A DNA stretch of 64,000 bases from Folioceros fuciformis (Eukaryota; Anthocerotophyta; Anthocerotopsida; Anthocerotales), in contig JBNGIO010006064.1 of assembly GCA_049999805.1 (NCBI GenBank), positions 1 through 64,000 of the forward strand. Direction: 5' to 3'. The notes below the pieces were generated by a model. That model was not told the origin of the DNA and did no database searches. It saw only the letters and a list, made by a program, of their open reading frames with translations. A program made the position numbers and the translations under genes. Of the stretch, positions 9,757 to 21,668 are shown one piece after another. Every line of letters starts with the position of its first letter. The stretch's first letter is position 1.

Positions 9757-10320
9757 CTACCTCATGCCCATGAGTGTGCAAGCTTGTGCGAATTGCTTTG
9801 AAGAGAGACCCTTGGTAAGAATATCTGCAAGGTTCTGACTGGTGTGAACTTTGATAAGCTGTACCCTCTTGTCTTCCAACACCTCTTGAATGAAGTGATA
9901 CTTCACTTTCACATGTTTGGTCTTTGCATGAAACACTAGATTCTTCGCCAATTGGATAACACTTTGGCTATCACAATGCAACACTAGCAGCTCAACCTTG
10001 ATCCCCAAATCTCCCACTAAACGAGCAAGCCACATGACTTCCTTGCAAGTCGTAGTCGCTGCAACATACTCGGCCTCTGTGGTAGATAGCATTATGCACG
10101 ATTGCAAACAAGATCGCCACGAGATTGCCCCTCCAGTGCACATGAAGACATAACCTGATGTGGACCTCCTTTTGTCTATATCCCTTGCATAATCAACACT
10201 TGTATATCCCACTATAGATGCATCTTCACAACCAAAACATAAGCACAAAGCTTTTGTACCATTCAAGTACCTCATAACTCCTTTCACTACCGCCTAATGC
10301 TTCGTGCCAGGGTTTGACAT
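9757..10320 (-). pseudogene. Ty1/copia RNase H domain, 3' end of pol
   Basis: A 176-residue open block (10287-9757) matches the copia RNase H region. It has VMRYLNGTKALCLCFG, GYTSVDYARDIDKRRSTSGY, STTEAEYVAATTTCKEVMWL, LHCDSQSVIQLAKN and the end NLADILTKGL. The acidic residues of the D-E-D pattern are recognisable. Upstream in frame, SNPGTKHWAVVK is interrupted by TAG where Trp is expected. The rest of pol is missing, so this is a 5'-truncated remnant attached to the LTR at 9427-9714. Confidence 0.85.
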
Positions 10321-10329
10321 AAACCTGAT

Positions 10330-10490
10330 AACCACTCCCACTACTCCTTGAAAATGGTATTTACAACCCGTAGGAAAGTTGCTAGAGCATTGCAGAGCCC
10401 AAAAGGCAACTTGGTGTAAGTGCAAGTCCCCCAATCAGTGGTAAAAGTCGTCTTGTCATGGTCCCTCAAACCTAAACCCTTGGAGGATTT
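10330..10490 (-). mobile_element. Ty3/gypsy reverse transcriptase scrap
   Basis: Minus-strand reading gives HDKTTFTTDWGTCTYTKLPF followed by GLCNALATFLRVVNTIF. This is the Ty3/gypsy RT block usually written KTAFTTxxGxxxxxxMPFGLxNAPATFQR. Only about 50 residues are present. They abut the copia RNase H fragment, which indicates nested or rearranged insertions. Confidence 0.7.
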
Positions 10491-10784
10491 CATGATGAAC
10501 ATGAGTGAAGCCCACGATCCAAAGCAACAACAACTTCACCAAGAGAATAACTCGCAACCACAATTACATCATTAACAACATGAAATTGATGAAGGACACA
10601 TAATGCATCAACAAAATTTGCATTTTCAATCTCAACCCAATTTGAAACATATTAGGAAAGAAAAAATACAATCTTTGTCTAATCCCAAGCGTTCAAAATT
10701 AACCAAGTAATTCTCATCACAGCATCTAAGTTAGAAAGAAACTCATGTGCTAACCATTTACGACATATAATCTTGCATTATAAT

Positions 10785-10786
<2 letters not shown>

Positions 10787-10835
<49 letters not shown>

Positions 10836-10836
10836 A
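10787..10836. repeat. (TA)n microsatellite
   Basis: About 25 uninterrupted TA units. Confidence 0.95.
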
Positions 10837-11554
10837 ATGAATAAGTACATACGTCCTCACTATTAATGAAGAAAGTTGTAAAAGTTTTTATAATGAAAAG
10901 ACAGCTTAACTTATCACTAAAGGATGGGCATATTCTCTAGAGTCGTGATTCGTAACAAACGTACATGTCTTGTCAATAAGGAATTTTATCTACTCATAAT
11001 GTAATGTGAATATGACTAAATCCTAGACTCTATTCATATTCACCACGCACACTTTATTTCTTCACACAAGAAATAATGCCCTAGGGTTTTTTTAACTCCC
11101 CTTTATATAATAAGTATAGACACACGCACACCTACACACACATTTATATTAGGTATACCTACATTTGAATTGGACAATACCTAGCCTACATAAATCTCTC
11201 TCTCCATACTTATTGCGGATTACGTTGGACTTCTTCCCCTTTCTAAAGATAATCTTTTGGCTTGGCTTAAGGGTGTCTTTTCATTTGATCGTGTGCGTCT
11301 TGCCTTGAAAGAGGGCTTGGGCACCCTAGGCTCTGTATTGCGAAAAGAACGAGAGGAATATCTTTTGGTTCTCGCCACCATGATTCATGTGTGAAGAACG
11401 AAAGGAATGAGATGCAAGGCGAATGAAGAGAAAGGGGAGAGGCCTTGTGCCTCTCTTAAATGTGTTCTTTGACATTTTATAGATTTAGTCTCTTCTTATA
11501 ACCAAATAAGTCCACTTTTACATAGTACAAACATTTGTATGGTAAATACATCGA

Positions 11555-11675
11555 GTTGTATTGGAACTCCCTAGTTAAGCACACCAGTTATGGCAATAGA
11601 GCTCCCTAGTTAAGCATGCTAGCTATGGATTGGATGGGGAATATTGAAAGTCCCGCATATACTTTTTTTGTGGGT
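11555..11675 (+). ncRNA. 5S-rRNA-like (Pol III internal promoter) sequence, possibly a Cassandra-type element
   Basis: GAACTCCCTAGTTAAGCACA and a second copy CTCCCTAGTTAAGCATGCT resemble the plant 5S rRNA A-box region (AACTCCGCAGTTAAGCGTGC). They are followed by GGATTGGATGGGG (compare the intermediate element GGATGGG) and AAAGTCCCGC (compare GGAAGTCCCGG of box C), then a T7 run that could terminate Pol III. The 5' third of 5S is not recognisable and the spacing is imperfect, so it is a derivative rather than a functional 5S gene. Cassandra TRIM elements of vascular plants carry such 5S-derived promoters in their LTRs. Confidence 0.35.
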
Positions 11676-12121
11676 AGAACCTAGTGTGCTAAGTGCATAG
11701 GGTGACTAAGGAACATGTTTTCTATCTAAGCTAAACCACTAGAGGGATAGATTAAATAAGAGAACATTCCTTTTATGCACCTTATTCCTTGCAACATTCT
11801 TCGCATGGACAATGAAGGGAGAACATCATGCCAAAAGAGCCATAGTCCTACAGAGCTATGATGCCCAAGAAGTTGGAAATGCATAAGCGGCAGTGCTCTT
11901 TCCAATCAATGAAGAAAACTAAGCAACTCTTATTAAGATGGATCCCAGGTAGGTCCTTTATAACGGTACACCAAGAGGTGTCTCCTTTCAACTAACCTAC
12001 TAGTTAACTACTTGCTATCTATAGCTAGGTCTAGTTAGGCTAACCAATGTGATTAGAACCACATGGTCTGCTTATTTCTAACTCAAAAACCTTATCTCCG
12101 TTCGACAACTTGTGTGGGACA

Positions 12122-12131
12122 NNNNNNNNNN
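12122..12131. other. Assembly gap (10 N) inside a short duplication
   Basis: Ten Ns are flanked by 47-nt near-identical segments, 12075-12121 and 12142-12188, which differ at one base. The sequence continues with CTCCTTTTGC after the Ns and with GCTCCTTTTGC after the second copy. The gap is therefore probably one base or nothing. Confidence 0.9.
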
Positions 12132-12229
12132 CTCCTTTTGCTTTCTAACTCAAAAACCTTATCTCTGTTCGACAACTTGTGTGGGACAGCTCCTTTTGCC
12201 TCGAGTTTAGCTTGGAGACTGCTTGTTAT

Positions 12230-13370
12230 ATCAGTCTTGTAACCCTCATGTTATCATTGCTAGAGGTTGTTCTTGTCATGCCTTGTATGTATTCACAGGC
12301 AAGCGCGTGCTTCCGGTGGCTCCCTCCCAAGTGGTCTCTACTTATGAAGCCCATCCTCAAACGAGGACACACCAAAGTGATGCTCTCTTTTGGCATTGCC
12401 TTCTTGGACATCTCAATCATGTCTGACTACTTGCCACATTTCAACAAGATTTGTATAAAGATAAGTTGCCACTAATTTCCTTGACAGAGGCTTTATGCGA
12501 AGTCTATGTGCTTGCAAAACAAGGAAGTTTTCCTTAACCTTCTCTTAATGTTAGTCGTTCTTGAGCGCCGCTTCGTTTGGTCCATGTGGATTTATGTGGC
12601 CCTCTACATGTTGCGTTTTTAGGCAGAGCTAACCACTTTATAATTGTCATTGATGACTTTAGTTGATATATGTTTGCGTTTTTCATTCGTCTTAAGAGTG
12701 ACTCATATAATGTGTTCTCACTGTTTGTTGCTATGGCCAAGTTACAGATTGGCTATAAACTTTGGTGTATTCGATTCAACAATGCGGGGAACTTAACAAC
12801 CATTGGTTTTGCAATTTCTATGAGGAGCACGACATCTTGCAGCAATTTACCGTCCCTTGCACCTTTAAGTAGAATGGCATGGTCGAGAAGGCTAACAACT
12901 ATTTGATGTTCATGGCTCATGCCATGCTGACCCAGTCTCAGCTACCCAAGTCTTTGCCCAAGTCTTTCGAGGCTGATGCTGTGTCTACTGAGGTATACAT
13001 TAAAGACAAAGTTCTTACCAAGTCGGTTTATGCCGTATGCCCTATGACTGTTGGCATGGTCGCAAGCCTTTAGTTTCACATCTTTGGGTTTTTGGTTGCC
13101 CTACCTATGATCTTGTCTCTCAGCAGCATCGTGACAAGCTTGATACTCGCGCTTGGAAGCTGGTGTTTGTGGGCTACAGTGACGATTGCAAAGCCTAAAA
13201 GCTCATGGACTTGGCTTCCCATACTCTTCTCTATGCTCGCACTATCACCTTTGATGAGGCTGGATAGTGCTTGTCTTCGACGTCCTTGGAGTCTTCCTTC
13301 AACGTCCTTTCTGGTGCTTCTTCTAACTCAAGCACTCCCAGCTCGAGCTCGTATTTGTGAACACCATGGA
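12230..13370 (+). pseudogene. Ty1/copia gag-pre-integrase and integrase, decayed
   Basis: On the plus strand, pieces in changing frames read DALFWHCLLGHLNHV (gag-pre-integrase), VHVDLCGPLHVAFLGRANHF then IIVIDDFS and MFAFFIRLKSDSYNVF (integrase core, first two Asp). Further on are FYEEHDILQQFTVPC, GMVEKANNYLMFMAHAML, and the tail HLWVFGCPTYDLVSQQ with AWKLVFVGYSDDCKA. Stops and frame changes are frequent, for example near 12420, 12530 and 13200. The orientation is opposite to the copia fragments at 6.5-10.3 kb, so this is an independent insertion. Confidence 0.75.
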
Positions 13371-13588
13371 CCTCAAGAGCAAGGGGGATAAAAACATGAT
13401 TATCATGCATAGGAGCATATTCGTGGACGTTATGGCCTCGTGGACCTCAAGGGCAAGGGAATAAAAAGATGACTATCATGCATAAGAGCATATTTGTGGA
13501 CGTCATGGCCCTATGGGCCTCAAGAGCAAGGGGATAAAAACATGACTATCCTCTGTAGGAGCATACTTATGGACCTTGCTCCTATGCA
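13371..13588. repeat. Three-copy tandem repeat, unit about 73-74 nt
   Basis: Units start at about 13371, 13445 and 13518, each with CCTCAAGRGCAAGGG followed by ATAAAAAnATGA. They continue directly from the integrase remnant (the first unit overlaps its last codons). The array probably arose by local duplication at the element's broken end. Confidence 0.8.
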
Positions 13589-14554
13589 TGATAAACACCT
13601 AGCCTAGAGGTTTGATGATAAAAGTGCTCAGTGATACAAGACATTAGTGGGATCTAGTCCATTCTTGCTTGTGTTATATCCTTCCTCCACTTGACTAAAG
13701 ACACACTTGGTTTAAGAGAATGTAGTACCTTTGAGGCCAGCGTAGAAAACATTTGCTTTGAGCACCTTCGCTCTCTTCGCACTTCATTTTTGTTTTTCCT
13801 AATAATAAACTCTAAATTGCATTTGGCAATATGAACATAGCTTTCATGGAATAGAATCATTGAGAAAAAAAACTTTGCCTCAAAGAGCAATAAAATGTTT
13901 ACGCAATTGATCTAGGTACATGAATGGTGTATTAGTCCCGCGCGTGTAATGTTGATTTTGAAGCTCTCCAGATTCAAGCATATGCTGGTCTTATAAATAG
14001 ATGGTGCGTGTTTCTTGCCATGTCCTCATCTAGGTTTGTTATGTTGGAAGTGTCTCCCAAGAAGTAAATTCATAGTGCCAAAATAAATACCAAGTGATTC
14101 TATCTCTATGGAGAGAGCTTGGAGTAAGATGAAGAAGCTGGATATTCAAGCTTAGACGCAAGGACGATTTTGTACAAGAAATGAAAAAAAGTTATTCTAA
14201 AAGAGAAACAAAAGTGGCGGTTTGTTGTAGTAGTATTTGTTATCCGAAGTGATGGATCGAATCTGTAGCTGGAGTGGATGTGATTTGAAAACTAATTAGT
14301 AATGTGTAACCTAAATAAACCTAAATAGGAAAAAAGAATGAAGGCAGGCGTTCTCGACCAAAAATCGTGAGTCGCATCAAGAAGAATTCATGGTCCCAAG
14401 GCACGAAACGGCCGATGGGTCCTATTTCAATTCATGGTTATCGAGTTCCAAGCTGCAGCGCGGCACCAAAGTGGCGGCTCAAACAGGAGCAGGAGCAGCT
14501 GCAGCAAGAGTATGAGACCAAGCGCGCGGTTCGGGAGCCCTCTTCGCTAGGTTT
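13589..14554. other. Spacer before PRP40, no gene seen
   Basis: AT-rich sequence with no supported coding region. The last 200 bases become GC-richer and purine-rich and probably contain the PRP40 promoter and 5' UTR. Confidence 0.5.
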
Positions 14555-17500
14555 ATGGCAGGACCACAGCAGCAGCAACCGACTCCCTCCCAGCAGAGTG
14601 CTGGACGCGGGAGAGGGATGACGCTCCCAGCCTGGATGACAGGTGCCTCTCCGCCCTCCCCGTCCCCGCAGGCCTGAACTGAATTCGCAGCTCCAGCTCG
14701 CTGGAACAGCCTGCTGGTCATGGGAGGCAGTAGAATGTTGGCAAGTCTCTGGAATGCGCGAATGCGGTTGTCTGGGAGGTCCCTGCGTAATTTTTTTTTG
14801 TCTTCTCACTTTGTACTGCCTCCTTCTCATGCCTGACACCTCCTTCTGCTCAGGTGGTCCATCCACCGCAACTCCGGGGGCGCCTCCTTCAGGGGCCACA
14901 CCCCTGGTGAGTTGTGCCCGAATGCTGTGCCCTCAACTGCGGCGGTTCCACTGTCTTTTTTCTGCCCCTAATGTTGCGTCTTATGCTGAAGGGACAGTTT
15001 CGAGCTGGTGGTCCGCCTCAACCAGCGCAGCAATTTCTCCCTTCGGGTGGCCAGCAATTTAGGCCAGGTATTAGCACACAGGTGGGCATGCCGATAACTT
15101 TTCCCAGCCATGGGGCCTCTTTTGCGCCTTCTCAATACTCACAGCACATGTCGCCGTGCTGTCTGCCACCGCAGAGCCAGCCACCTGCAACCACTCCAGG
15201 ACCTCCCTCTTTTGTTCCACAGCAGCGGACCATTCCTACTGCGGCGACCCCTGTGGTGCAGCAGTCTCAACCTGTCACCATGCCACCTCTTCCTGGGCCT
15301 GCCTCAGTGCCAACCGCAGCGTCATATTCTGTATGCTTTTGATTCCTTGTGATCATTAGCTCCCGGACCTTGTCTGCCGCCTGATGGGATTGTCCTGCAC
15401 GTTAGGAGTCATCTGTTTTCTGCCAGTAATTTGATAGTCTCTCAACATGCTGAATCGTTATGGATTTCTTTGCAGTTTGCACCGCCACCTTCACAGTTTT
15501 CTCAGGCACCAATTGCTTTCGCATATCAAGGCCAGAGCCAGCCTCCGTCTGTTCCGCATCATGCTGCAGCCAGCCAGTCATGGCCTGTGATTGGAGGCCC
15601 GAACACTGTTGTTGGTGTATCGGGAGTTCATGTGGGTCTCCTCTTCCACAAATGAAGTTTGGCTGTGTCTTGCGCATCAGTTTGCGGCCCATGTGTGTCC
15701 TGATGCATGTCGTCTGACGCGTATCCAGTACTGATCTGTATGTTTTGACAGCCTCCCGCTCCAGGAGCTGTATCTTCCGCTTCAGACTGGCAGGAGCATG
15801 TTGCACCAGATCAAAGGAGGTGGGCTTGAATTAATGCGTGGGTTAATTTTATTAGATAGGGCTGTAGTGCTGCTGCCTAATGTCTTCTCTTTCTTTAGGT
15901 ATTACTACAACAAGAGAACCAAACAGTCGAGCTGGGAGAAACCTCAAGAACTGATGACAGCCACAGAGGTAGGGTTTTTACTCCATTCTGATTTACCTTA
16001 CAAAGTAATAAGCGTCTCAGTGTCTGAAAGCCTGAATGATGTGCGAGAGTAACCTGCTATGCTGCGGAAAATTTTGCAGCGAGCAGATGCGTCAACTGTC
16101 TGGAAGGAATTCACGAATACGGATGGAAGGAAGTATGTATACACTTCCTGTCAGGCTGTGAATCGTTGCAATTATGTAGTTTATCCTAACCTGCTTTGCT
16201 TCTCGCATCATTTTCCTTCGTGGGTCTTCATTCTCTTGTGTACCAGGTACTACTACAACAAGGTGACAAAGCAGTCTAAGTGGACGATGCCAGATGAGAT
16301 GAAGGTACGTCTTTTCAGTTGGTTGTTGCTGCTGCAGGAAATGATTCAAGAATCAAAGGTTTAGCCATATCACAGTCAGGACATTTAGCAGATTCAAGCC
16401 TTTGTGGATTGTCGCTATGACAGGCAGCTCGGGAGCAAGCTGAGAAAAGTTTAGGCGTAACGACTGTCACGGTAGATGGCTCGTTGGCCAGCGCTTCTGC
16501 TGAAAACGTGAAAGTCGCATCCCCTGTTTCTGTAGCCACAGCAAACAAGCCTTCTGCTGTTAGTTCTGGTCAAGCGACTACTTCACCACTGCGGACACAG
16601 TCAGTGACTGCAAAAGCTGTGTCTGTGAGCTCACCAAGCAGTGTGGGTTTGACGATCTCTGCCTCAGTGGCTGCAGCAGCTCTTCATGCTTCAAGTGCGT
16701 CCGCATTAAACAATGGTATTGCAGTGTCGTCTCCATCGGCTGCAGGAGCAAAGTTGTGAGTCCATGGCTCTGGCCTCTGCTCTACTTCTGACTGCATACA
16801 TGGCTGTCATCTTCAGACCGTACGAGGGACAGACGTACTACTGGAGTGTCTATTAATTGCTCGTCTGTCATTCTGCATGTCTTCTGCTAATCAATTGGTT
16901 CTGTTGCGTTTGCATCACGCGCATGTCAGGGATGAGGGTGCTGCCAAGGATATGAAGGTGATGCTCGAAGTTTCTGCACAAGAGATTGAGGTATCTTTGA
17001 GTCATGGACTCTTGTATGATCCTTGTGATGTTGTAATCTTCTGTGTGGCCCAAGTATGTTCTCGCCTTAGCAAGGTGACAAGATCCCCCGCTTCGGGTCC
17101 ATCTTACATTGTTCACATGTATCCGGCATGTTTCTATAGGAAGCAATGGAGGCTATGCCTAGTGTAGGAAAGATAAAAAGCACACCAGTTCCAGAGGAGA
17201 AGGCCGTGCCTGCTGCAGAAGAGCCTCCGACATTTGCCAATAAGATTGTGAGTGTGTTGGCATATTTGTGTTTGACTTTTGACTGGATTTTTTCAACGTT
17301 TCTACTGGTCTAGCTTGATTTGAGTTTGTCTCGCAATATTTAACGAGGTAGATGATCCTTCAGGAAGCCAAGAATGCCTTCAAGGAGCTCCTCGAGTCCG
17401 TCCATGTAGAAGCAGACTGGACCTGGGAGCAGGTGCGCGTCTTTACCCTCCCAGTTGCTTCAGTTCATGTCAAAGCTGCCATCCTGTATACTGTCTCTAA

Positions 17501-20500
17501 AGTCTGCAGGGTGTACAGTTGCATCTTTTGCTTTCTGTAGTATTCTTAGGACCCCTTCGCTGCTGGTGCTAATCTGGCCACGTGTTTCCTGTTGACGTGT
17601 GAGTGTTGTTAATACCTCTGATGCTTTTAAGAATAATTGATGGGGTTCAACGTTTAATGCTAGCTCTAGCATCATATAAACTATTTTTGATAGTGATTTC
17701 CAACACCGCGTTTCATAGGCTATGCGGGTGATAATCAATGACAAGAGATATGGGGTATTGAAGACTCTAGGAGAAAGAAAACAAGCATTCAATGAAGTAA
17801 GCCTTGTGCTGCTCTCAAATGGTCTGCTTCTACGGCTAGAGGTGCACTGTCTGTTCCCAATTTCATCTTCATGGAATGATCCAACAATGTTTTGTTTGCT
17901 TTCATAGTATCTGGCGCAAAGGAAGAAGCAAGAGACAGAGGAGAAACGGCTGAAACAAAAAAAAGCACGGGAGGATTTTCTTGTAATGTTGGAGGTACTC
18001 TGCTGTTGATGCTTCATTTGTTGTTATTTCACGGGATGCTATGCAGGACCTCTAATAGGGAATAAAAGTAGCCAATAGTTGTGAGCATAACCTGCTCTTT
18101 CTTTGATCAGGACTCGAAGGAGTTGACCTCTACTATGCGTTGGAGGTGGATGCCTTACATCCTTGAACAGTTATTTGCCGATGGCCTATCCTTTGTTTGT
18201 CGTAGCTTGTTCTAATCAATGCTTAAAAATGCAGTAAAGCACTCCTCTTGTTTGAGGAAGATCCAAGGTTCTTGGCTGTGGAGAAAGAGCGTGAAAGGGA
18301 GGAACTCTTTGAGGACTATCTGGTCGACCTGGAAAGAAAGGTGGGACGAGATCTGGCTTGTGCTCTGTATTTTGCACTCTATATGTTCTTGTAAGCCATG
18401 TGTAGGGATTTTCTTTGTGCAGGCCTGAGTGTTTGTCTTTACCATCTTTCTGTTTTCGTTTCTTGCGAAGGAACGAGAAAGGGCAAGGGAGGAGCGAAAG
18501 AAGAATTTGGCTGAATATCGGGCTTACTTGGAAACCTGTGACTTTGTGAAGGTAAGATTTTCAATCCACATGTCTTTGAATGGTTGCCTCTTGTTGGTTC
18601 TCTCTGACACTGAGAGGACTGCAGGCTACAAGCCAGTGGAGGAAAGTGCAGGATAAACTTGAGGATGATGAGCGCTGCACTCGGTTGGACAAAATAGATC
18701 GACTGGAGGTGTTTCAGGTGAGATCTACCTACTCTGTAGTTCATATAGCGTCTTCTTTTCAGCTGTTGAAGTACAGACACGTATTGTCACAAGTGCAGGA
18801 GTACATTCGCGATTTGGAGAAGCAAGAGGAGGAAGAGAAGAAATTACAGAAGGTTGAGGCAACTTGCATTTGCGCTGCACCTTGCTAAGATTTTGGCTCT
18901 TTGATCTGAGTGAATCCCTGAGTGTGTAAAGGTGATCTATGGTTCCAGGAACAAATGCGGAGAAAGGAACGCAAAAATCGGGATGAATTCAGAAAGGTTA
19001 TGGATGAAGATAAGTTTTCAGGGGTGTTGAATGCCAGGACTTCATGGCGAGAATACTTAGTCAAGGTTGTCATCTCAATTAAAACTCCTCTGTTTGTTGT
19101 GATGCATGATATCTGGTTGCTTACCCTTTTTCTGTTTTTGTAGGTTAAAGAGCATCCTGCTTATGTGGCAGTGGCAGGAAACACTTCTGGTTCAACCCCC
19201 AAAGAACTGTTTGAAGATGTTGCTGAAGAGCTAGAGAAGCAGGTGACTGGTGATCACGCCAATAAGATTTCTTCCGGTTATGAGTACTGATCATTTTTCT
19301 CTTGGTGGCCAAACATTTTATCAGTTCACAACATCTCAGTCTTTGTCTTGCTGGAACCCTGGCAGTATCATGAACATAAGTCAAAGATCAAGGAGGTGAT
19401 GAAGGCGTTCAAGGTGTGTATCTCTTATTTTTATGACCCACAGCAGGGCTGATTCCAGTGGATCACTGCTTGGATTGGATCGGAGTTCTGATGACTAGCT
19501 TATGTGTGAATGAAACCTGGGCAGATAACTGTCACTACGACCTGGACCTTCGACAAGTTTAAGACTGCAATTGCTGAAGCAGGTGACTTGGTGGCGATCG
19601 CTGAACCAAACCTTAAGGTTAGTGATATTCAACTTTGTTGTGAACCAGGAGGAGGCTTTGTAGCTGCCCCTGGCAACAACCTCTTAGTGTAGCTAGCAAA
19701 CAATGTCGTAAGAACCCTTGGGCAAAGCTGCATCGGGAGAGCAAGACTAATGTGCTGAGTCAGGCAGCAAGCTTTGACTCTGGAGGTAACTGGTGGTGAG
19801 TAACTTTCTGCTGCCCAGAAGAGGCGGCAGTGTATGTATTTATGACATCAGTGGACTGATCGGCGTGTAATATAGATGCACACTGTGTTAAGAGAAAGAA
19901 CAGACGGCTTGTGAATAACTCCCAAATCCTGGCTGGTTGGCTTGATGTATCCGTACATGTCACATGGTTTTCTATCTTACACTTCTGTCCTAGACGTCTC
20001 TGCTCATTGATTGTAGTCTGGGTGGCTTTTTCCTCGCATGCTAAACCCTGTACCTTGCATGCTGTCAATACATGAGCGTAGAGCTTATTTTGTGAGCCTG
20101 TGGTCTTTTTGGTGCAGCTGGTCTTTGAGGAACTGGTAGAGCGAGTGAGGGAAAAGGAGGAAAAGGAAGCCAAGAAGAAGCGAAGACTTGCGGAAGACTT
20201 CAGTGATCTTCTGCATTCCATCAAGGTACGCTTTTTGTGTGAACATCCTGCACATAAAACATTGCCGGTGTTTGAGGTTTGCTAGAAGATGCGATCCTTT
20301 AAGAATTTTTGTGTGGCCACTGGGAGTCTTACATGTAATTGACTTCCCAGGCAATCAGTGCATCGTCCAAGTGGGAAGACTGCCGGCCATTGCTTGAAGA
20401 TTCTCCAGAGTATAGGTAATGCCTCCCCTGAGCAAGGTGAATTGTTGCAGTTTGGTGCTTGTATCGTTGTGTTTAACATTTATGCAATGAATTGTGATGG

Positions 20501-21668
20501 TAAACTGCATGCAGGGCCATAGCTGATGAGGCAGTCCGAAGGAAAGTTTTTGATGACTATGTAGCTAACCTTCAGCAGAAGATAAAAGAGAAGGAGCGTA
20601 AGCGAGAGAAAGAAGATAAGGTATACATAATCCTGGATCTTCTGTCGTTGAGTCGTTGCCCTGTGACTGCTGTTTTTGTGGGTGTGTTGCCAAACCATGC
20701 GTGTGGTGTCCACAGAGTTGGTTGGCAAAGTTCAGTATGTAGGAGTTGTAAATATTGGAAAGCTATGTTTCTTAAGTAGAAGTCTGGGGGCTCTGTGACC
20801 ACGCTGGTGTGTTACTTGATCACAACAGTTTGTTCGCTCCTGGCATGATCAACTGACCATATACTGTATCCTGTATCATGCACTTGACTTCCTGTTATGA
20901 TCACTCTGAACAAGCCCACTGCCTGTTTGTCAATGACTTGACTCCCACATCCTAAACGGGGTTGCTCAGTGTCATGATGAACGTTAGATGCTTTGGAGAT
21001 GGTGGCAGCTTCTGGCAACTTTGTTAGATGCATAGAAGTGACACATCCTGCTGACCAAATATTTGGCTTGGCAGGCAAAGAAGGAGAAAGAGAAAGAGAG
21101 AGAACGGAGGAAGGAAAGGGAGAAAGAGCGTGAAAGAGAGAAAGAGAAGGCGAAGCGAGAGAAGGATGGAAGCCAGGACGCAGGTGAAGGCGGTACCTTG
21201 TTGCCGCAGAAGGAGGATAGGAAAAAGGACAACAAGGAGAAGGAAAGAGATGTGAAAGATAAGGAGAAGGACGGAGTCAAAGAAAAGGACCGGGATAGGA
21301 AACATAAAAAGAGGCATAGAAGTGTGAGCAGTGAGGAAGGAGGGTCAGAGAAAGAGGAGAAAGAGGATTCAAAAAAATTGCGGCGTCACCTAAATGAGCA
21401 CAGGAAGCCGTCAAGGAAGGTTGGTTTCCACTGGGTTGTTGGTTGCAGTTGAATGGACGGTACAATCTTTGGTTTCTTTGAGACTCAGGTTCGCAGTTGT
21501 CTTACAAGGGTTGTGCCATCATACACGGTGCAGCATGGCCATGATTCGGACACAGAGAGCGAATCAAAGCTAAAGCGCCACAGGCGGGAGCGAGAAGGAG
21601 CACGGAGGAATGGGGCAGCAGAGGAGCTGGAGGATGGAGAAGTCGGAGAGGATGGCGAAATCCGATAG
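14555..21668 (+). CDS. PRP40: Pre-mRNA-processing protein PRP40 (WW and FF domains)
   Basis: Hand-joined from 28 GT-AG exons, giving an open frame of about 1,034 codons; plant PRP40 proteins are about 950-1,000. Exons are 14555-14642, 14854-14906, 14992-15330, 15476-15631, 15752-15819, 15899-15968, 16080-16132, 16247-16304, 16424-16755, 16930-16990, 17140-17247, then FF exons 17364 to 20620, then 21075-21419 and 21534-21668. The start at 14555 opens a Pro/Gln-rich N-terminus ([14 protein letters not shown]). Two WW domains follow, each with YYYNKxTKQSxW. FF repeats come next: [13 protein letters not shown]...[45 protein letters not shown]. The tail is a Lys/Glu/Arg-rich charged region. PRP40 is a U1 snRNP-associated factor that bridges 5' and 3' splice sites and binds the Pol II CTD in the nucleus. 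No defect was seen. Confidence 0.95.

Larger units (their letters stand above)
10491..12060. other. AT-rich repeat-flanked stretch without genes
   Basis: No coding sequence is supported. The stretch contains a pure TA microsatellite (about 10787-10836), a purine-poor CA/TA-rich segment (11100-11200) and the 5S-like sequence near 11555-11675. It probably consists of old transposon debris. Confidence 0.5.

Noticed and set aside
14438-14899. Minus-strand 153-residue ORF opposite the start of PRP40
   Set aside because: It is the antisense of Pro/Gln/Gly-rich PRP40 exons 1-2 and the intervening intron; composition bias explains its length.
21024-21317. Minus-strand hydrophobic Phe/Ser/Leu-rich ORFs
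   Set aside because: Antisense of the Lys/Glu-rich PRP40 tail, which always reads as a hydrophobic, apparently membrane-spanning frame.
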